A DNA stretch of 64,000 nt from Clostridium sp. AM30-24 (GCF_003480435.1 NZ_QUJB01000013.1:1-64000), one strand, 5' to 3'; numbered from the stretch's first letter, positions 35,092 to 44,522 are shown. Notes: generated from the sequence alone by a model not told the origin. Program-made: numbers and translations.

Positions 35092-35895
35092 ATGGAAACA
35101 ACAGGCTACATTCACTCCATCGACAGTTTTGGTTCCGTAGACGGACCCGGAGTCCGCTTTGTGACTTTTCTTCAGGGCTGCCATATGCGGTGCCGGTATT
35201 GTCATAATCCGGATACGTGGAAATTAGCGAACGCTGCTGCCGCTTCCGGTCAACAGATTCCTGAGAATGCCGGTTCAGGCAGCGCTGCATCCTCTTCCGT
35301 CTGTAATTATAAAGAAATGACCCCGTCTACCCTGATCAGACAGGCGCTCCGCTACAAGCGCTACTGGGGCAAAGAGGGCGGCATCACGGTCAGTGGAGGC
35401 GAACCGCTCTTACAGATCGATTTTATGAATGAACTTTTCCGTCTTGCAAAAGAAAACGGCGTCGGCACAGTGCTTGACACCGCAGGACAGCCGTTTACAA
35501 GAGAAAATCCATTTTTCTCAAAGCTCACCGATCTCATGGAAAATACCGATCTTGTCATGCTGGATTTAAAGCACATCGATCCGGAAAAGCACCGCGCTCT
35601 TACCGGACATTCCAACGAAAATATCCTGGCTTTCGCCAGATACCTGAATGAGATCGGCAAACCCATGTGGATCCGCCACGTCCTCGTCCCCGGCGTGACC
35701 GATGACAATGAGAATCTTCACGGCATCCGTGCGTTTTTAGATACGCTGTCCAATGTAAAAAAAGTGGAAGTTCTTCCGTACCATACACTCGGCATCTACA
35801 AATGGGAGTCCCTTGGAATCCCGTATACCTTAAAAGATGTGGATCCGCCGACTGCAGAGACGGTGAAGCGGGCAGAAGAGATACTGGGGTGTTAA
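35092..35895 (+). CDS. pflA: Pyruvate formate-lyase activating enzyme (radical SAM)
   Basis: 267 residues. The start at ATG 35092 has GGGAGAAGG upstream; the frame is open further upstream but without a site. The radical-SAM cluster motif CHMRCRYC (C30, C34, C37) follows the family N-terminus DSFGSVDGPGVRFVTFLQG. GGEPLLQ, the SAM-binding glycines and VLPYHTLG near the end are present. The enzyme installs the glycyl radical on PflB. Between the cluster motif and MTPSTLI there is an extra Ala/Ser/Gly-rich segment of about 25 residues (about 46-71) compared with E. coli PflA. The stop codon overlaps that of the convergent mfd gene. Confidence 0.93.
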   Translation: METTGYIHSIDSFGSVDGPGVRFVTFLQGCHMRCRYCHNPDTWKLANAAAASGQQIPENAGSGSAASSSVCNYKEMTPSTLIRQALRYKRYWGKEGGITVSGGEPLLQIDFMNELFRLAKENGVGTVLDTAGQPFTRENPFFSKLTDLMENTDLVMLDLKHIDPEKHRALTGHSNENILAFARYLNEIGKPMWIRHVLVPGVTDDNENLHGIRAFLDTLSNVKKVEVLPYHTLGIYKWESLGIPYTLKDVDPPTAETVKRAEEILGC

Positions 35896-38800
35896 ACTGC
35901 CAGTTCCCCAATCTTCCCAAGCAATTCCTTCGCCTTCTCCATCATCGGCTCGCAATCCTTATGCTTCTTTCCCTTATCCTGATAGAATAACACCGGCTTT
36001 TCGCCCTGTGCGAAGCGAAGAGCGGTCTTGTACTCGGCGATGAGGGCCGGAATCCCGGTGACATCGAGCTTTGCCTTCGGGTAGAGTTCGATGCGGATCT
36101 CCTGGGTGTTGATATCCACCTCGGTCACGTAGGCGCGGTGGGCCAGGGCTTTTAATTCCGCTACCCGCAGCAGGTTATCCACAGATTTCGGAATATCGCC
36201 GAAGCGGTCAATCAGCTCATCCTGCATATCCATATACTCGTCATCCGTCTCGATGGCGGAAATTCTCTTGTATACATCAAGCTTCAGATACTCATTCTTG
36301 ATATATCCGTCCGGAATAAATGCGTCGATATCGCAATCCACCACGGTCTCAAAGGTCTCTTCCTCTTCCTGTCCGCCCTTTAAGGCAATAACCGCCTCGT
36401 TGAGCATCTTGCAGTAGAGATCATATCCGACTGCCTCCATGTGTCCATGCTGTTCCGCTCCGAGAATATTTCCCGCGCCGCGGATCTCAAGGTCACGCAT
36501 CGCGATCTTGATTCCGGAGCCCAGCTCCGTGAATTCCCGGATCGCCTGAAGACGTTTTTCCGCGTCCTCCTTTAACATCTTATCCCGTTTATACATCAGG
36601 AACGCATAGGAGGTCCGGTTGGACCGTCCGATCCGCCCCCGGATCTGGTAGAGCTGGGAAAGTCCCAGACGATCCGCGTCCTGAATGATCATCGTGTTGG
36701 CATTCGGGATATCCAGCCCCGTCTCGATGATCGTTGTAGACACGAGCACATCAATATCGCCGTTGATGAAATCCAGCATGATCTTCTCGAGTTGATGCTC
36801 ATTCATCTGACCATGGGCAAAGGCCACATTCGCGTCGGGCACGAGAGATGCCACATGGTTTGCCACCTCGTCGATGTTATTGACACGGTTGTATACATAG
36901 TACACCTGCCCGCCGCGCCCTAATTCTCTGTGGATCGCCTCACGGATCATCTCGTCGTTGTACTCCATGACATAGGTCTGGATCGGAACACGGTCCACCG
37001 GCGGCTCCTCGAGAACGCTCATGTCACGGATCCCGATAAGGCTCATATGCAGAGTCCGCGGGATCGGCGTCGCTGTCAGGGTCAGAACGTCCACGTTCTG
37101 CTTCATCTGCTTGATCTTCTCTTTGTGGGTCACACCGAACCGCTGCTCCTCATCGACGATCAAAAGTCCAAGGTTCTTAAACTGTACGTCCTTCGACAGG
37201 ACTCTGTGTGTGCCGACAATAATATCCACATACCCCTTTTTCAGTCCTTCTACCGTCTTCTTCATCTCTCCCGGTGTCCGGAAGCGCGACATCATGTCCA
37301 CCCGCACCGGAAAATCCTTCATTCTCTGGACAAAGGTATTGTAGATCTGCTGTGCGAGGATCGTTGTCGGAACCAGATAGACCACCTGTTTTTCTTCCTG
37401 TACGGCTTTAAAGGCTGCCCGGAGAGCGATCTCCGTCTTTCCGTAGCCCACGTCTCCACAGATCAGGCGGTCCATGATCTTCTTGCTCTCCATGTCCCGC
37501 TTCGTATCATCGATGGCGGTAAGCTGGTCGTCCGTCTCATCATAGGGGAACATCTCCTCGAATTCCTTCTGCCACACCGTATCCGGTCCGTACTGGAACC
37601 CCTCCGCGTCCTGACGCGCTGCGTAGAGCTCCACAAGCTCCTTCGCGATCTCCCGAACTGCCGTGCGGACCTTTGTCTTCGTCTTTGTCCACTCGGTCCC
37701 GCCAAGCTTATTTAACTTCGGAACCTTCGCGTCAGCCCCGGCATATTTCTGGATCCCCTCCAGACGGGTCGCCGGAAGATAGAGGTTTCCGCCGTCACCG
37801 TACTCGACCTTGATATAGTCCTTGATGACATGGTCCTGCTCGATCTTCTCAATTCCCTTATAGATACCGAGACCATGGCTCTCATGCACCACGTAGTCGC
37901 CGACGGAAAGTTCGGAGAAGCTGCTGATCTTCTTTCCCTCGTAATTGTACTTTTTCCGCTTCTTCTTCCGTTTTTCCACGCCAAACATATCGCCCTCGGT
38001 GATGACGACGAACTTGATCAACGGATACTCAAAGCCCTTGTGAAGCTTTCCGTAGGTGACCATGATCTCCCCGGGAGCCACCGGGCGCCCCGCATCCTCC
38101 GGGCAGAAGGCACGGAGATCATACTCTCTTAAGTCCCCAGCAAGGCGGCTCGCCCTGGTTCTCGACGCGGAAAGGAGAACGACGCGGTAGCCGTCCTTTT
38201 TCCATTTTGTGAGATCCTTGATCAGGATCTCGAAGCTGTTCTGATAGGAGTTTAAATTTTTACCGGTCAGGCTGTATTTTGCCTTCGGGGTCATTCCCGG
38301 AAGACGCTGGTCGAGACCTGTCATAAAGATCGAGTGAGGCGTATGGCAGTCCGCCAGCACTGTCTTTGAAGCCAATAAAAGATCCGCCTGTCCCGGCAGG
38401 ATGTAGCCCTGCTCCAGACGGTGGGACATGCTCTCACGGAACTCGGTCTCAACGGTCTCCGCTTTTTCCTTCATGCGCTGGGGCTCATCTAAGATCAAAG
38501 CGAGACCAGATGTCTGTTTTCCTGTTTCTGTTGTAGAAGACACCAAAGTGACCTTAGCGCCCACTTCTTTCATATAGTCAAGAAATGAAACTGTATCCTT
38601 ACAGAAATACCGAATATACGCATCCAGTGTCTGGACATCAAAGCCCTCTTTTAAGGATTCCACAAGCTCCCCGACAGCCCGCCGGATCCGCTGGGCCTCC
38701 TCCGGCTTTTTCTGGTCGCGGAATGCTTTTTCCTGCTTTTTCTCGTCGGCTTCCAGACGCAAAATCCCCTCTTCGATATGTTCCTTCGTGAGGATCAGCT

Positions 38801-39476
38801 CCGCCGCCGGATAGATCGTAACTTCGTCCATCTGCTGAATCGACCGTTGACTCTCGGCATCAAAGGAACGGATGGAATCCACCTCGTCGCCCCAGAGCTC
38901 GATCCGGACCGGAACCTCCTCCGTCAGTGGGAACACATCTAAAATTCCGCCGCGGACAGAAAACTGTCCCATGCCATCCACCTGTCCCATGCGCTCGTAG
39001 CCCATGCCGGTGAGAAGATGCTTGATCTCCTCCATATCAAGCGTCTGCCCCACCATGATATTCAGGCAGCTTTCTTTGATCATGGAAAGCGGCAGAAGAT
39101 GGTCCATCAGCCCATCCACCGTTGTCACAACAACTCCGCCTTCATCTTCCAACAAATGCTTAAAAACCTGCATTCTCTGTCTTGTCAGAAGATTTCCGTG
39201 GATATCCGAGCTGTAAAACAGAAGATCCCTTGCCGGATACAGCCAGGTATTCGGCTCAAAATAGCTGAAATCATCGAAGATCTCCTTCGCGCGGGTATCG
39301 TCATAAGTCACGACGAGCCGCCACGGATTGTCCTTTGAGAGTTCATGCATCACATGGACTTTCTGGGAATCCGTCACGCCGCTGATCTGGACCGGGCCTT
39401 TCCCCTGGTCCAGATCCTGCTTCATATCAGTATACTCCGCCAGATCTACGAGCGGATTTGCAAAAACTTCAGCCAT
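35892..39476 (-). CDS. mfd: Transcription-repair coupling factor Mfd
   Basis: About 1194 residues. The start ATG 39476 has AGGAGG four bases upstream; an ATG 16 codons earlier lies inside pth without need. Domain order matches Mfd: UvrB-homology region (VTVSGV-like ISGVTDSQKV and RGGILDVFPLTEEVPVRIELWGDEVDSIR), RNA polymerase-interacting domain (DYVVHESHGLGIYKGI), then the RecG-like translocase with Walker A GDVGYGKTEIA, IVDEEQRFGV, TATPIPRTLH, QVYYVYNRV and motif VI RGRIGRS, and a C-terminal domain. It removes stalled RNA polymerase and recruits UvrA. It is read with pth, 16 bp apart, and its stop overlaps the convergent pflA stop by 4 bp. Confidence 0.97.
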   Translation of the reverse strand: MAEVFANPLVDLAEYTDMKQDLDQGKGPVQISGVTDSQKVHVMHELSKDNPWRLVVTYDDTRAKEIFDDFSYFEPNTWLYPARDLLFYSSDIHGNLLTRQRMQVFKHLLEDEGGVVVTTVDGLMDHLLPLSMIKESCLNIMVGQTLDMEEIKHLLTGMGYERMGQVDGMGQFSVRGGILDVFPLTEEVPVRIELWGDEVDSIRSFDAESQRSIQQMDEVTIYPAAELILTKEHIEEGILRLEADEKKQEKAFRDQKKPEEAQRIRRAVGELVESLKEGFDVQTLDAYIRYFCKDTVSFLDYMKEVGAKVTLVSSTTETGKQTSGLALILDEPQRMKEKAETVETEFRESMSHRLEQGYILPGQADLLLASKTVLADCHTPHSIFMTGLDQRLPGMTPKAKYSLTGKNLNSYQNSFEILIKDLTKWKKDGYRVVLLSASRTRASRLAGDLREYDLRAFCPEDAGRPVAPGEIMVTYGKLHKGFEYPLIKFVVITEGDMFGVEKRKKKRKKYNYEGKKISSFSELSVGDYVVHESHGLGIYKGIEKIEQDHVIKDYIKVEYGDGGNLYLPATRLEGIQKYAGADAKVPKLNKLGGTEWTKTKTKVRTAVREIAKELVELYAARQDAEGFQYGPDTVWQKEFEEMFPYDETDDQLTAIDDTKRDMESKKIMDRLICGDVGYGKTEIALRAAFKAVQEEKQVVYLVPTTILAQQIYNTFVQRMKDFPVRVDMMSRFRTPGEMKKTVEGLKKGYVDIIVGTHRVLSKDVQFKNLGLLIVDEEQRFGVTHKEKIKQMKQNVDVLTLTATPIPRTLHMSLIGIRDMSVLEEPPVDRVPIQTYVMEYNDEMIREAIHRELGRGGQVYYVYNRVNNIDEVANHVASLVPDANVAFAHGQMNEHQLEKIMLDFINGDIDVLVSTTIIETGLDIPNANTMIIQDADRLGLSQLYQIRGRIGRSNRTSYAFLMYKRDKMLKEDAEKRLQAIREFTELGSGIKIAMRDLEIRGAGNILGAEQHGHMEAVGYDLYCKMLNEAVIALKGGQEEEETFETVVDCDIDAFIPDGYIKNEYLKLDVYKRISAIETDDEYMDMQDELIDRFGDIPKSVDNLLRVAELKALAHRAYVTEVDINTQEIRIELYPKAKLDVTGIPALIAEYKTALRFAQGEKPVLFYQDKGKKHKDCEPMMEKAKELLGKIGELAV

Positions 39477-39492
39477 GGTTCCTCCTGTTTTT

Positions 39493-40068
39493 TTACTTCT
39501 CTTCCTTCTTGCGGTTATGATCATTCATCGCCTGCGCGATCCCCACGTTCACGATCTCGCACACCGCTTCCGCCGCTTCCTTCACTGCGTCATCCATCGT
39601 TGCCTGTTCTTCCTTTGAGAAATGCCCCAGCACATAGTCCGCGAGGTCCATTCGGGACGGCTTCTCGCCGACTCCGACCTTCACCCGCGGAAATTCTTGT
39701 GTCCCAAGATGAGCGATGATACTCTTGATTCCGTTATGTCCGCCCGCGCTTCCCTTCGCGCGGATCCGTAACTGTCCCGGTGCCAAGCTGATATCGTCGT
39801 ACACAATCAGGATATCCTCTGGATCTACCTTATAATAATCTGCCGCTGCGCGGATGCTCTCCCCGCTGGAATTCATATAGGTCTGCGGCTTCATGAGAAT
39901 GACCTTCTCCCCGCCGATGACGCCCTTCCCACAGAGCGCCTTATGCTTTTTCTCCGAGATATCCGCCCCAATCTTCTCCGCCAGAGCGTCCATCACCATA
40001 AAGCCCGCATTATGTCTTGTATTTTCATATTCCTTTCCCGGGTTTCCGAGACCTGCTATAATTAACAT
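39493..40068 (-). CDS. pth: Peptidyl-tRNA hydrolase
   Basis: 191 residues with AAAAGGAGA before the ATG. It recycles peptidyl-tRNA by cleaving the ester bond. The N-terminal IAGLGNPGKEYENTRHNAGF holds the catalytic His20, and KPQTYMNSSGES, YDDISLAPGQLRIRAKGSAGGHNGIKSI and the conserved Asp are present. The C-terminus ends in a Lys/Glu-rich tail. The pth-mfd order is common in Firmicutes. A promoter is predicted at 40193-40221. Confidence 0.97.
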   Translation of the reverse strand: MLIIAGLGNPGKEYENTRHNAGFMVMDALAEKIGADISEKKHKALCGKGVIGGEKVILMKPQTYMNSSGESIRAAADYYKVDPEDILIVYDDISLAPGQLRIRAKGSAGGHNGIKSIIAHLGTQEFPRVKVGVGEKPSRMDLADYVLGHFSKEEQATMDDAVKEAAEAVCEIVNVGIAQAMNDHNRKKEEK

Positions 40069-40192
40069 TTTTATCTCCTTTTCGAATTTCCGCTGGCCGC
40101 CATGTATTCCTTTCCGCGGTCAATGCGGAATCTTATTTTTCAAAACCGTAACGCATTTAAGGGGCCTTTTTCCAAAGTCCCCTGATTTCTAC

Positions 40193-40221
40193 ATTTTATC
40201 AGTTTTGAACGTCCGATGCAA
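40193..40221 (-). promoter_or_regulatory. Predicted promoter of pth-mfd
   Basis: TTGCAT at 40216-40221 and TAAAAT at 40193-40198 are spaced by 17 bp on the minus strand, with a start near 40186 and a leader of about 120 bases. Confidence 0.6.
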
Positions 40222-40235
40222 GGGGCAGTTATGAC

Positions 40236-40308
40236 AAGAATCTGCCGCCAGCAGCTCCATCATGACACCCATTCAGTCCATGATCACAGCCGTTAGCGGC
40301 AGATTCTT
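40236..40308. repeat. 13-bp inverted repeat enclosing a branched stem
   Basis: AAGAATCTGCCGC (40236-40248) is perfectly inverted at 40296-40308, and ATCATG/CATGAT pairs inside. On the plus strand TTATAT follows and on the minus strand TTGTC, so it is at best a modest terminator. It could end the hydrogenase transcript or be a small structured RNA; no family is recognised. Confidence 0.55.
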
Positions 40309-40370
40309 TTATATCCTATACTCGTTTTTCATACTCCGGCAGATACCCCCTGATGTACCGTCCGAATCGT

Positions 40371-40411
40371 GCGGAATTTGCGCTTTTGCGCTCCTCCCTT
40401 GTGCATTCCGC
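40371..40411. repeat. Nested inverted repeat
   Basis: GCGGAAT (40371-40377) and ATTCCGC (40405-40411) enclose an inner GCGC-TTTT-GCGC hairpin (40380-40391). It lacks a T-run and no function is known. Confidence 0.45.
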
Positions 40412-40603
40412 TTCATGGAATACATCTATCCATAGATTACCATATTTTTAGAATTCATGCAATCCTTTTCAGGAAGCACATACACTTGCGTTTACAGTAA
40501 CTATCCTTCACAGACATTCAACTTGAATTTTCGACATAAAATCAATTGTTTTTTCATTCCTGCATCTGCGTGCTTTTCCTGTATCCGTCATTTAACCGGC
40601 ACT

Positions 40604-42337
40604 TTAATTATTTTTCCAATGCTCCGTATGCAGCAGCATATGCGCCTTATGGGACATCGGCTTTCCAAAGAAATCGCTGTAGATCTCCCTGATATCCGGG
40701 TTCTCATGGGAGTAGCGCAATTTTGCTTTTGCGTCCAGCGCATAGAGCTTTCTGCCTCTCGTAAACGCCAGCTCCTCGCCGTCATGGATCGGCTGTCCGC
40801 CGCCGCCGACACAGCCGCCCGGGCAGGCCATGACTTCCACAAAGTCATAGTGGACCTCGCCGCGCTCGATCTGCTGTAAAAGTCTTCTCGTGTTTCCGAG
40901 TCCGCTGACCACTGCTGTGCGGAGTTTGATGTCACCGATGGCAAATTCCGCTTCCTGAACTCCGGCATTCTCCTGAAAACCTCCGCTGCGGACCGCTTTA
41001 AAAGCGTCTGCTGGAGGATTCTCGCCTTTTAAGGTAAAATACGCCGTGCGGAGAGCCGCCTCCATAACGCCGCCGGTCGCTCCAAAGATCACGCCCGCGC
41101 CAGTTCCCCCATGCATCGGACTATCACTGGGGATTTCCACCAGCGTATCCGGACGGATATGGGCGGAGCGGATCATCTTTACAAGTTCTCTTGTTGTGAG
41201 CACCGCATCCACGTCATGTCCGGCATACTCGCCGTAGAAGAGATCCATCTCCCGCTCGCCTTTCTTTGCCACACACGGCATAATGGACAGCGTAAAGATC
41301 TGATCCGGAGAAACACCAAGCTTTTCCGCGAAATATGTCTTCATGACCGCGCCGAACATCTGCTGCGGAGATTTTGCGGTGGAGAGATAGTTCACCATAT
41401 ACGGGAACTGTGTCTTTGCGAAGCGCACCCAGCCGGGGCAGCAGGACGTGAACATCGGCCTCTCCTTCAGCTCGCCGCTCGTAAACCGTTTTATAAACTC
41501 CGTGCTCTCCTCCATGATCGTGAGATCCGCAGAAAATACTGTATCAAAGGCGTAGTCCACGCCCATACGTTTTAAAGCATCGAAGATTTTTCCAACCGGC
41601 GCGTCCTCGTCCGTAAGTCCGAGTTCCTCGCCCCAGGCCGCGCGGACCGCCGGGGCCACCTGGGCCACCACGATCTTATCCTTATTTTCAATTGCCTCCC
41701 AGACCTTCTCCGTATCGTCTCTCTCTGAGAGCGCGCCAACCGGACAGTGGGTGATACACTGGCCGCAGAGAGCACAGTCAGCTTCCCGGATCGTCTTATG
41801 TCCCGCTACATTCACGGTCGTTCTGGAGCCGGTTCCCTCCACATCCCAGATTCCCAGTCCCTGGATCTTGTCGCAGACCTGCACGCAGCGCATGCACTTG
41901 ATGCACTTCGCGGAATTGCGGATCAGCGGGAAGTTCTTGTCCCACGGCTGGTATTCCGGCTCCTGTCTGAACGGAATGTCCAGAATGTTCAGGTCGCAGG
42001 CAACCTGCTGTAACTGGCAGTTTCCGTTTCTCGGACAGACAACGCACTGGTTATCATGCTGGGATAATAATAACTGTACCGTATTTCTTCTATGATTTCT
42101 GACCTTCGGGCTGTTGGTGTAGATCACCATGCCGTCCTTCACAACATTGTTGCAGGATGTGATCAGCTTCTCTTTTCCTTCCAGCTCCACGACGCAGACT
42201 CTGCAGGCCGCGATCTCGTTGATCCCTTTTAAGTAACAGAGCTTCGGAATCGGGATCCCGTTTCTCTCAGCAGCTTCCATGATCGTGATATTTTCCTCTG
42301 CCGAAATATGTTTTCCGTCGATGATCATATTTACCAT
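40604..42337 (-). CDS. hydA: NAD(H)-linked [FeFe] hydrogenase catalytic subunit (group A)
   Basis: 577 residues with AGGAG upstream of the ATG. The modules in order are an N-terminal [2Fe-2S] domain with CRVCVVE, a NuoG-like segment with CVVCPRNGNCQLQ, and two [4Fe-4S] clusters in CIKCMRCVQVC and CALCGQCITHC. The H-cluster domain follows, with L1 TSCCPGW, L2 MPCVAKKGE and L3 ACPGGCVGGGGQP. The short C-terminal domain carries SHKAHMLLHTEHW. It makes or oxidises H2 in the cytoplasm. The start overlaps the upstream flavoprotein gene by 7 bp, and that protein supplies the NAD(P)H link. The layout fits the group often annotated as NADH-dependent group A6; bifurcation with ferredoxin cannot be judged from sequence. 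Confidence 0.92.
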   Translation of the reverse strand: MVNMIIDGKHISAEENITIMEAAERNGIPIPKLCYLKGINEIAACRVCVVELEGKEKLITSCNNVVKDGMVIYTNSPKVRNHRRNTVQLLLSQHDNQCVVCPRNGNCQLQQVACDLNILDIPFRQEPEYQPWDKNFPLIRNSAKCIKCMRCVQVCDKIQGLGIWDVEGTGSRTTVNVAGHKTIREADCALCGQCITHCPVGALSERDDTEKVWEAIENKDKIVVAQVAPAVRAAWGEELGLTDEDAPVGKIFDALKRMGVDYAFDTVFSADLTIMEESTEFIKRFTSGELKERPMFTSCCPGWVRFAKTQFPYMVNYLSTAKSPQQMFGAVMKTYFAEKLGVSPDQIFTLSIMPCVAKKGEREMDLFYGEYAGHDVDAVLTTRELVKMIRSAHIRPDTLVEIPSDSPMHGGTGAGVIFGATGGVMEAALRTAYFTLKGENPPADAFKAVRSGGFQENAGVQEAEFAIGDIKLRTAVVSGLGNTRRLLQQIERGEVHYDFVEVMACPGGCVGGGGQPIHDGEELAFTRGRKLYALDAKAKLRYSHENPDIREIYSDFFGKPMSHKAHMLLHTEHWKNN

Positions 42338-44163
42338 AATGTACTCCTGCCTCCTTTAAAGATTCCGTATCCGAAATGGTCGCAGCGCAGGCACCGTCCG
42401 GCTTCCTGCTTCGCCTCCTTCTCGGTCATGCAGTTCTCCACTGCGTTGAAATCGCAGACGCGCTCGCAGGCATCACGTTCCGTTAAGTTCACGCGTCCGC
42501 ACGGGGTCTTGTCTTTCAGGCTCGCCTCCAGGATCTCCACACCGCTGGTGATCTCGTGGTGGTAGCCGAGGTATTCATCGATGTTCGCCGCAACGACCTT
42601 CGCCGCCGCGATAGCTTTGATGACGGAAGCCGGACCGCTGGAGCAGTCACCGCCCGCGAATACGCCAGGCATGTTCTCAAAAGCGCCGCTCTTTAAGGTG
42701 ACGATCTTGCCGCGGGATACCGGAATCCCGGCCTTCTCGAAATGTCCGGACTCGATATCCTGTCCGATGGCCTTGATGAGGATGTCGCATGGGATGTAGA
42801 CATCCGGCTCTCCTGTCGGTTTCACGCTGGCACGTCCATCCTTGATCGCTCTGATCATCTGCGGGGTCGCGTAGATGCCGTGGATCTTGTGATCCTCGCC
42901 GACATCCAGGGACGCCGGAGCCTTTAAGGTCACGATCTCGATACCTTCAGCGACAGCTCCCTCGATCTCTCCCGGTAACGCTGTCATATCGTTTCTTCGT
43001 CTTCTATATAAAATGCTGACTTTCTTCGCACCCAGTCTCTTCGCCGTTCGGACCGCATCCATGGACACGTTTCCGCCGCCGATGACAACGACTTCTTTTC
43101 CGGTCAGATCGATGATCTCGTCTTTTCCAACACTTCTTAAGAACTGTACTGCGGAGAGCACGCCGTCCGCGTCCTCGCCCGGAAGTCCAAGCTTTTTATC
43201 CGTGCTGGCACCGATGGTGATGAGCACTGCGTCATACTGATCCCGAAGCTCCTGGATTGAAATATCCTTGCCGATCTTCAGACCATATTTTACCTGTACT
43301 CCGGTCTTTAAGATCGCATTGATATCGTCATCGAGGCGGCCTTTCGGGAGACGGTAATTCGGGATTCCGTAACGGAGCATGCCGCCGAGCTTCGGAAGCA
43401 TCTCATAAACGGTGGTCTGATGTCCCATAAGCTGTAAGTAATAAGCTGCGCTAAGGCCTCCGGGACCGCCGCCGAGGACAGCGACCTTCTTTCCCGTTGA
43501 CGGAGCACATTCCGGCGGATCCACAAAGCCAGCGTAGTCCGCCGCAAACCGCTTTAAACCCCTGATATTTACTGCATCGTCCACCATGTTCCGGCGGCAT
43601 CTTGCCTCGCAGGGATGCTCGCAGATAAAGCCGCAGGTGGTCGGGAACGGGTTGTCCTTCCGGATCAGACGGATCGCATCGGCGTATCTTCCTTCTTCCA
43701 CAAGCGCCACATAGCCCGGAATGTCCACATGGGCCGGGCAGATCGCGACACAAGGAACCGGCTGGTTGTAGGTACAGGTACAGCGCCCGTTCCTGATGTG
43801 CTCCACATAGTCATCGCGGTAGCCGATAAGTCCCTTATAGACCATATTCGCCGCCTCATAGCCGATGGCACAGTCGGCAGAGTCCATGATCGAAAGCGCT
43901 GTCTTTTCCATAAGATCCAGCGTGTCCATCGTCGCTTTTCCGTTTAACACATCCCGGATCAGCTGGTTTAACTGTCCGAGACCGATCCGGCATGGCACAC
44001 ACTTTCCGCAGGTCTGCGCATGGCACAACTCCAGAAATGCTCTGGCCATATCAACCGGACAGAGCCCCGGCGGGCTCGACTCGATTCTTCGTTCCAGATC
44101 TTTATAAAGTCCCTCCATCACGATCCGCGCGCGGGTCGGGGACATGATCTCCAATCTGCTCAT
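42331..44163 (-). CDS. Iron-sulfur flavoprotein: NuoF C-terminal module fused to GltD-like NAD(P)H oxidoreductase
   Basis: About 610 residues; the ATG at 44163 has GAGGAGAGG upstream. Residues 1-130 match the NADH_4Fe-4S C-terminal domain of NuoF (CGKCVPCRIG and a fourth Cys in SADCAIGYEA) but lack the FMN/NADH-binding part. After a linker come a GltD-type iron-sulfur domain (CPAHVDIPGY, CGFICEHPCEARCRR), FAD site VLGGGPGGLSAAYYLQ, NAD(P) site VVIGGGNVSMDAVRTA and the closing GVFAGGDCSSGPASVIKAI. A Cys-rich tail with CLRCDHF ends the protein. Its gene precedes and overlaps hydA by 7 bp, so it is probably the electron-input partner that passes electrons between NAD(P)H and the hydrogenase. Confidence 0.88.
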   Translation of the reverse strand: MSRLEIMSPTRARIVMEGLYKDLERRIESSPPGLCPVDMARAFLELCHAQTCGKCVPCRIGLGQLNQLIRDVLNGKATMDTLDLMEKTALSIMDSADCAIGYEAANMVYKGLIGYRDDYVEHIRNGRCTCTYNQPVPCVAICPAHVDIPGYVALVEEGRYADAIRLIRKDNPFPTTCGFICEHPCEARCRRNMVDDAVNIRGLKRFAADYAGFVDPPECAPSTGKKVAVLGGGPGGLSAAYYLQLMGHQTTVYEMLPKLGGMLRYGIPNYRLPKGRLDDDINAILKTGVQVKYGLKIGKDISIQELRDQYDAVLITIGASTDKKLGLPGEDADGVLSAVQFLRSVGKDEIIDLTGKEVVVIGGGNVSMDAVRTAKRLGAKKVSILYRRRRNDMTALPGEIEGAVAEGIEIVTLKAPASLDVGEDHKIHGIYATPQMIRAIKDGRASVKPTGEPDVYIPCDILIKAIGQDIESGHFEKAGIPVSRGKIVTLKSGAFENMPGVFAGGDCSSGPASVIKAIAAAKVVAANIDEYLGYHHEITSGVEILEASLKDKTPCGRVNLTERDACERVCDFNAVENCMTEKEAKQEAGRCLRCDHFGYGIFKGGRSTLW

Positions 44164-44269
44164 ATGATCCTCTCCTCTGCAATCTTTTTTCATCGGTCAC
44201 ACCTGCTCACGCAGGCATGTCTGCTTTCCCCTCTATGGCTTATTGAATTTGTTTCTTAACATATTGTCG

Positions 44270-44299
44270 ATTCTACCACGTAATTATTAAATAAATCAA
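44270..44299 (-). promoter_or_regulatory. Predicted promoter of the hydrogenase operon
   Basis: TTGATT at 44294-44299 and TAGAAT at 44270-44275 are spaced by 18 bp on the minus strand, about 100 bases before the flavoprotein start. Confidence 0.6.
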
Positions 44300-44522
44300 G
44301 TATTTTATTTGTTTTGCTTAATAATCTTTTGTTTAACGTTAATTTTTAGACAATTTTGCCTGTATTTTTTCCCAGTTCCGCAAAATTTCATCTTTTTACG
44401 TTTCATGATTCATTTTCATCAATTTGAATACGCCGCGCACAGGCAGTATTCCGGAAATATTCCATTTTTTCTCGTGAGTTTGTGAGGAAAATATCAATAA
44501 TCTGATTTTCGTTTCTCTCATC

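Larger units (their letters stand above)
40069..40603. other. Intergenic region between hydrogenase and pth genes
   Basis: About 535 bp without a convincing gene. It holds the pth promoter (40193-40221), a long inverted repeat (40236-40308) and a nested inverted repeat (40371-40411). I found no clear terminator directly after the hydrogenase gene. Confidence 0.55.

Noticed and set aside
36930..37715. A 261-codon open frame opposite mfd
   Set aside because: The mfd frame has all helicase motifs; the antisense frame has a shadow composition and no recognisable domain.
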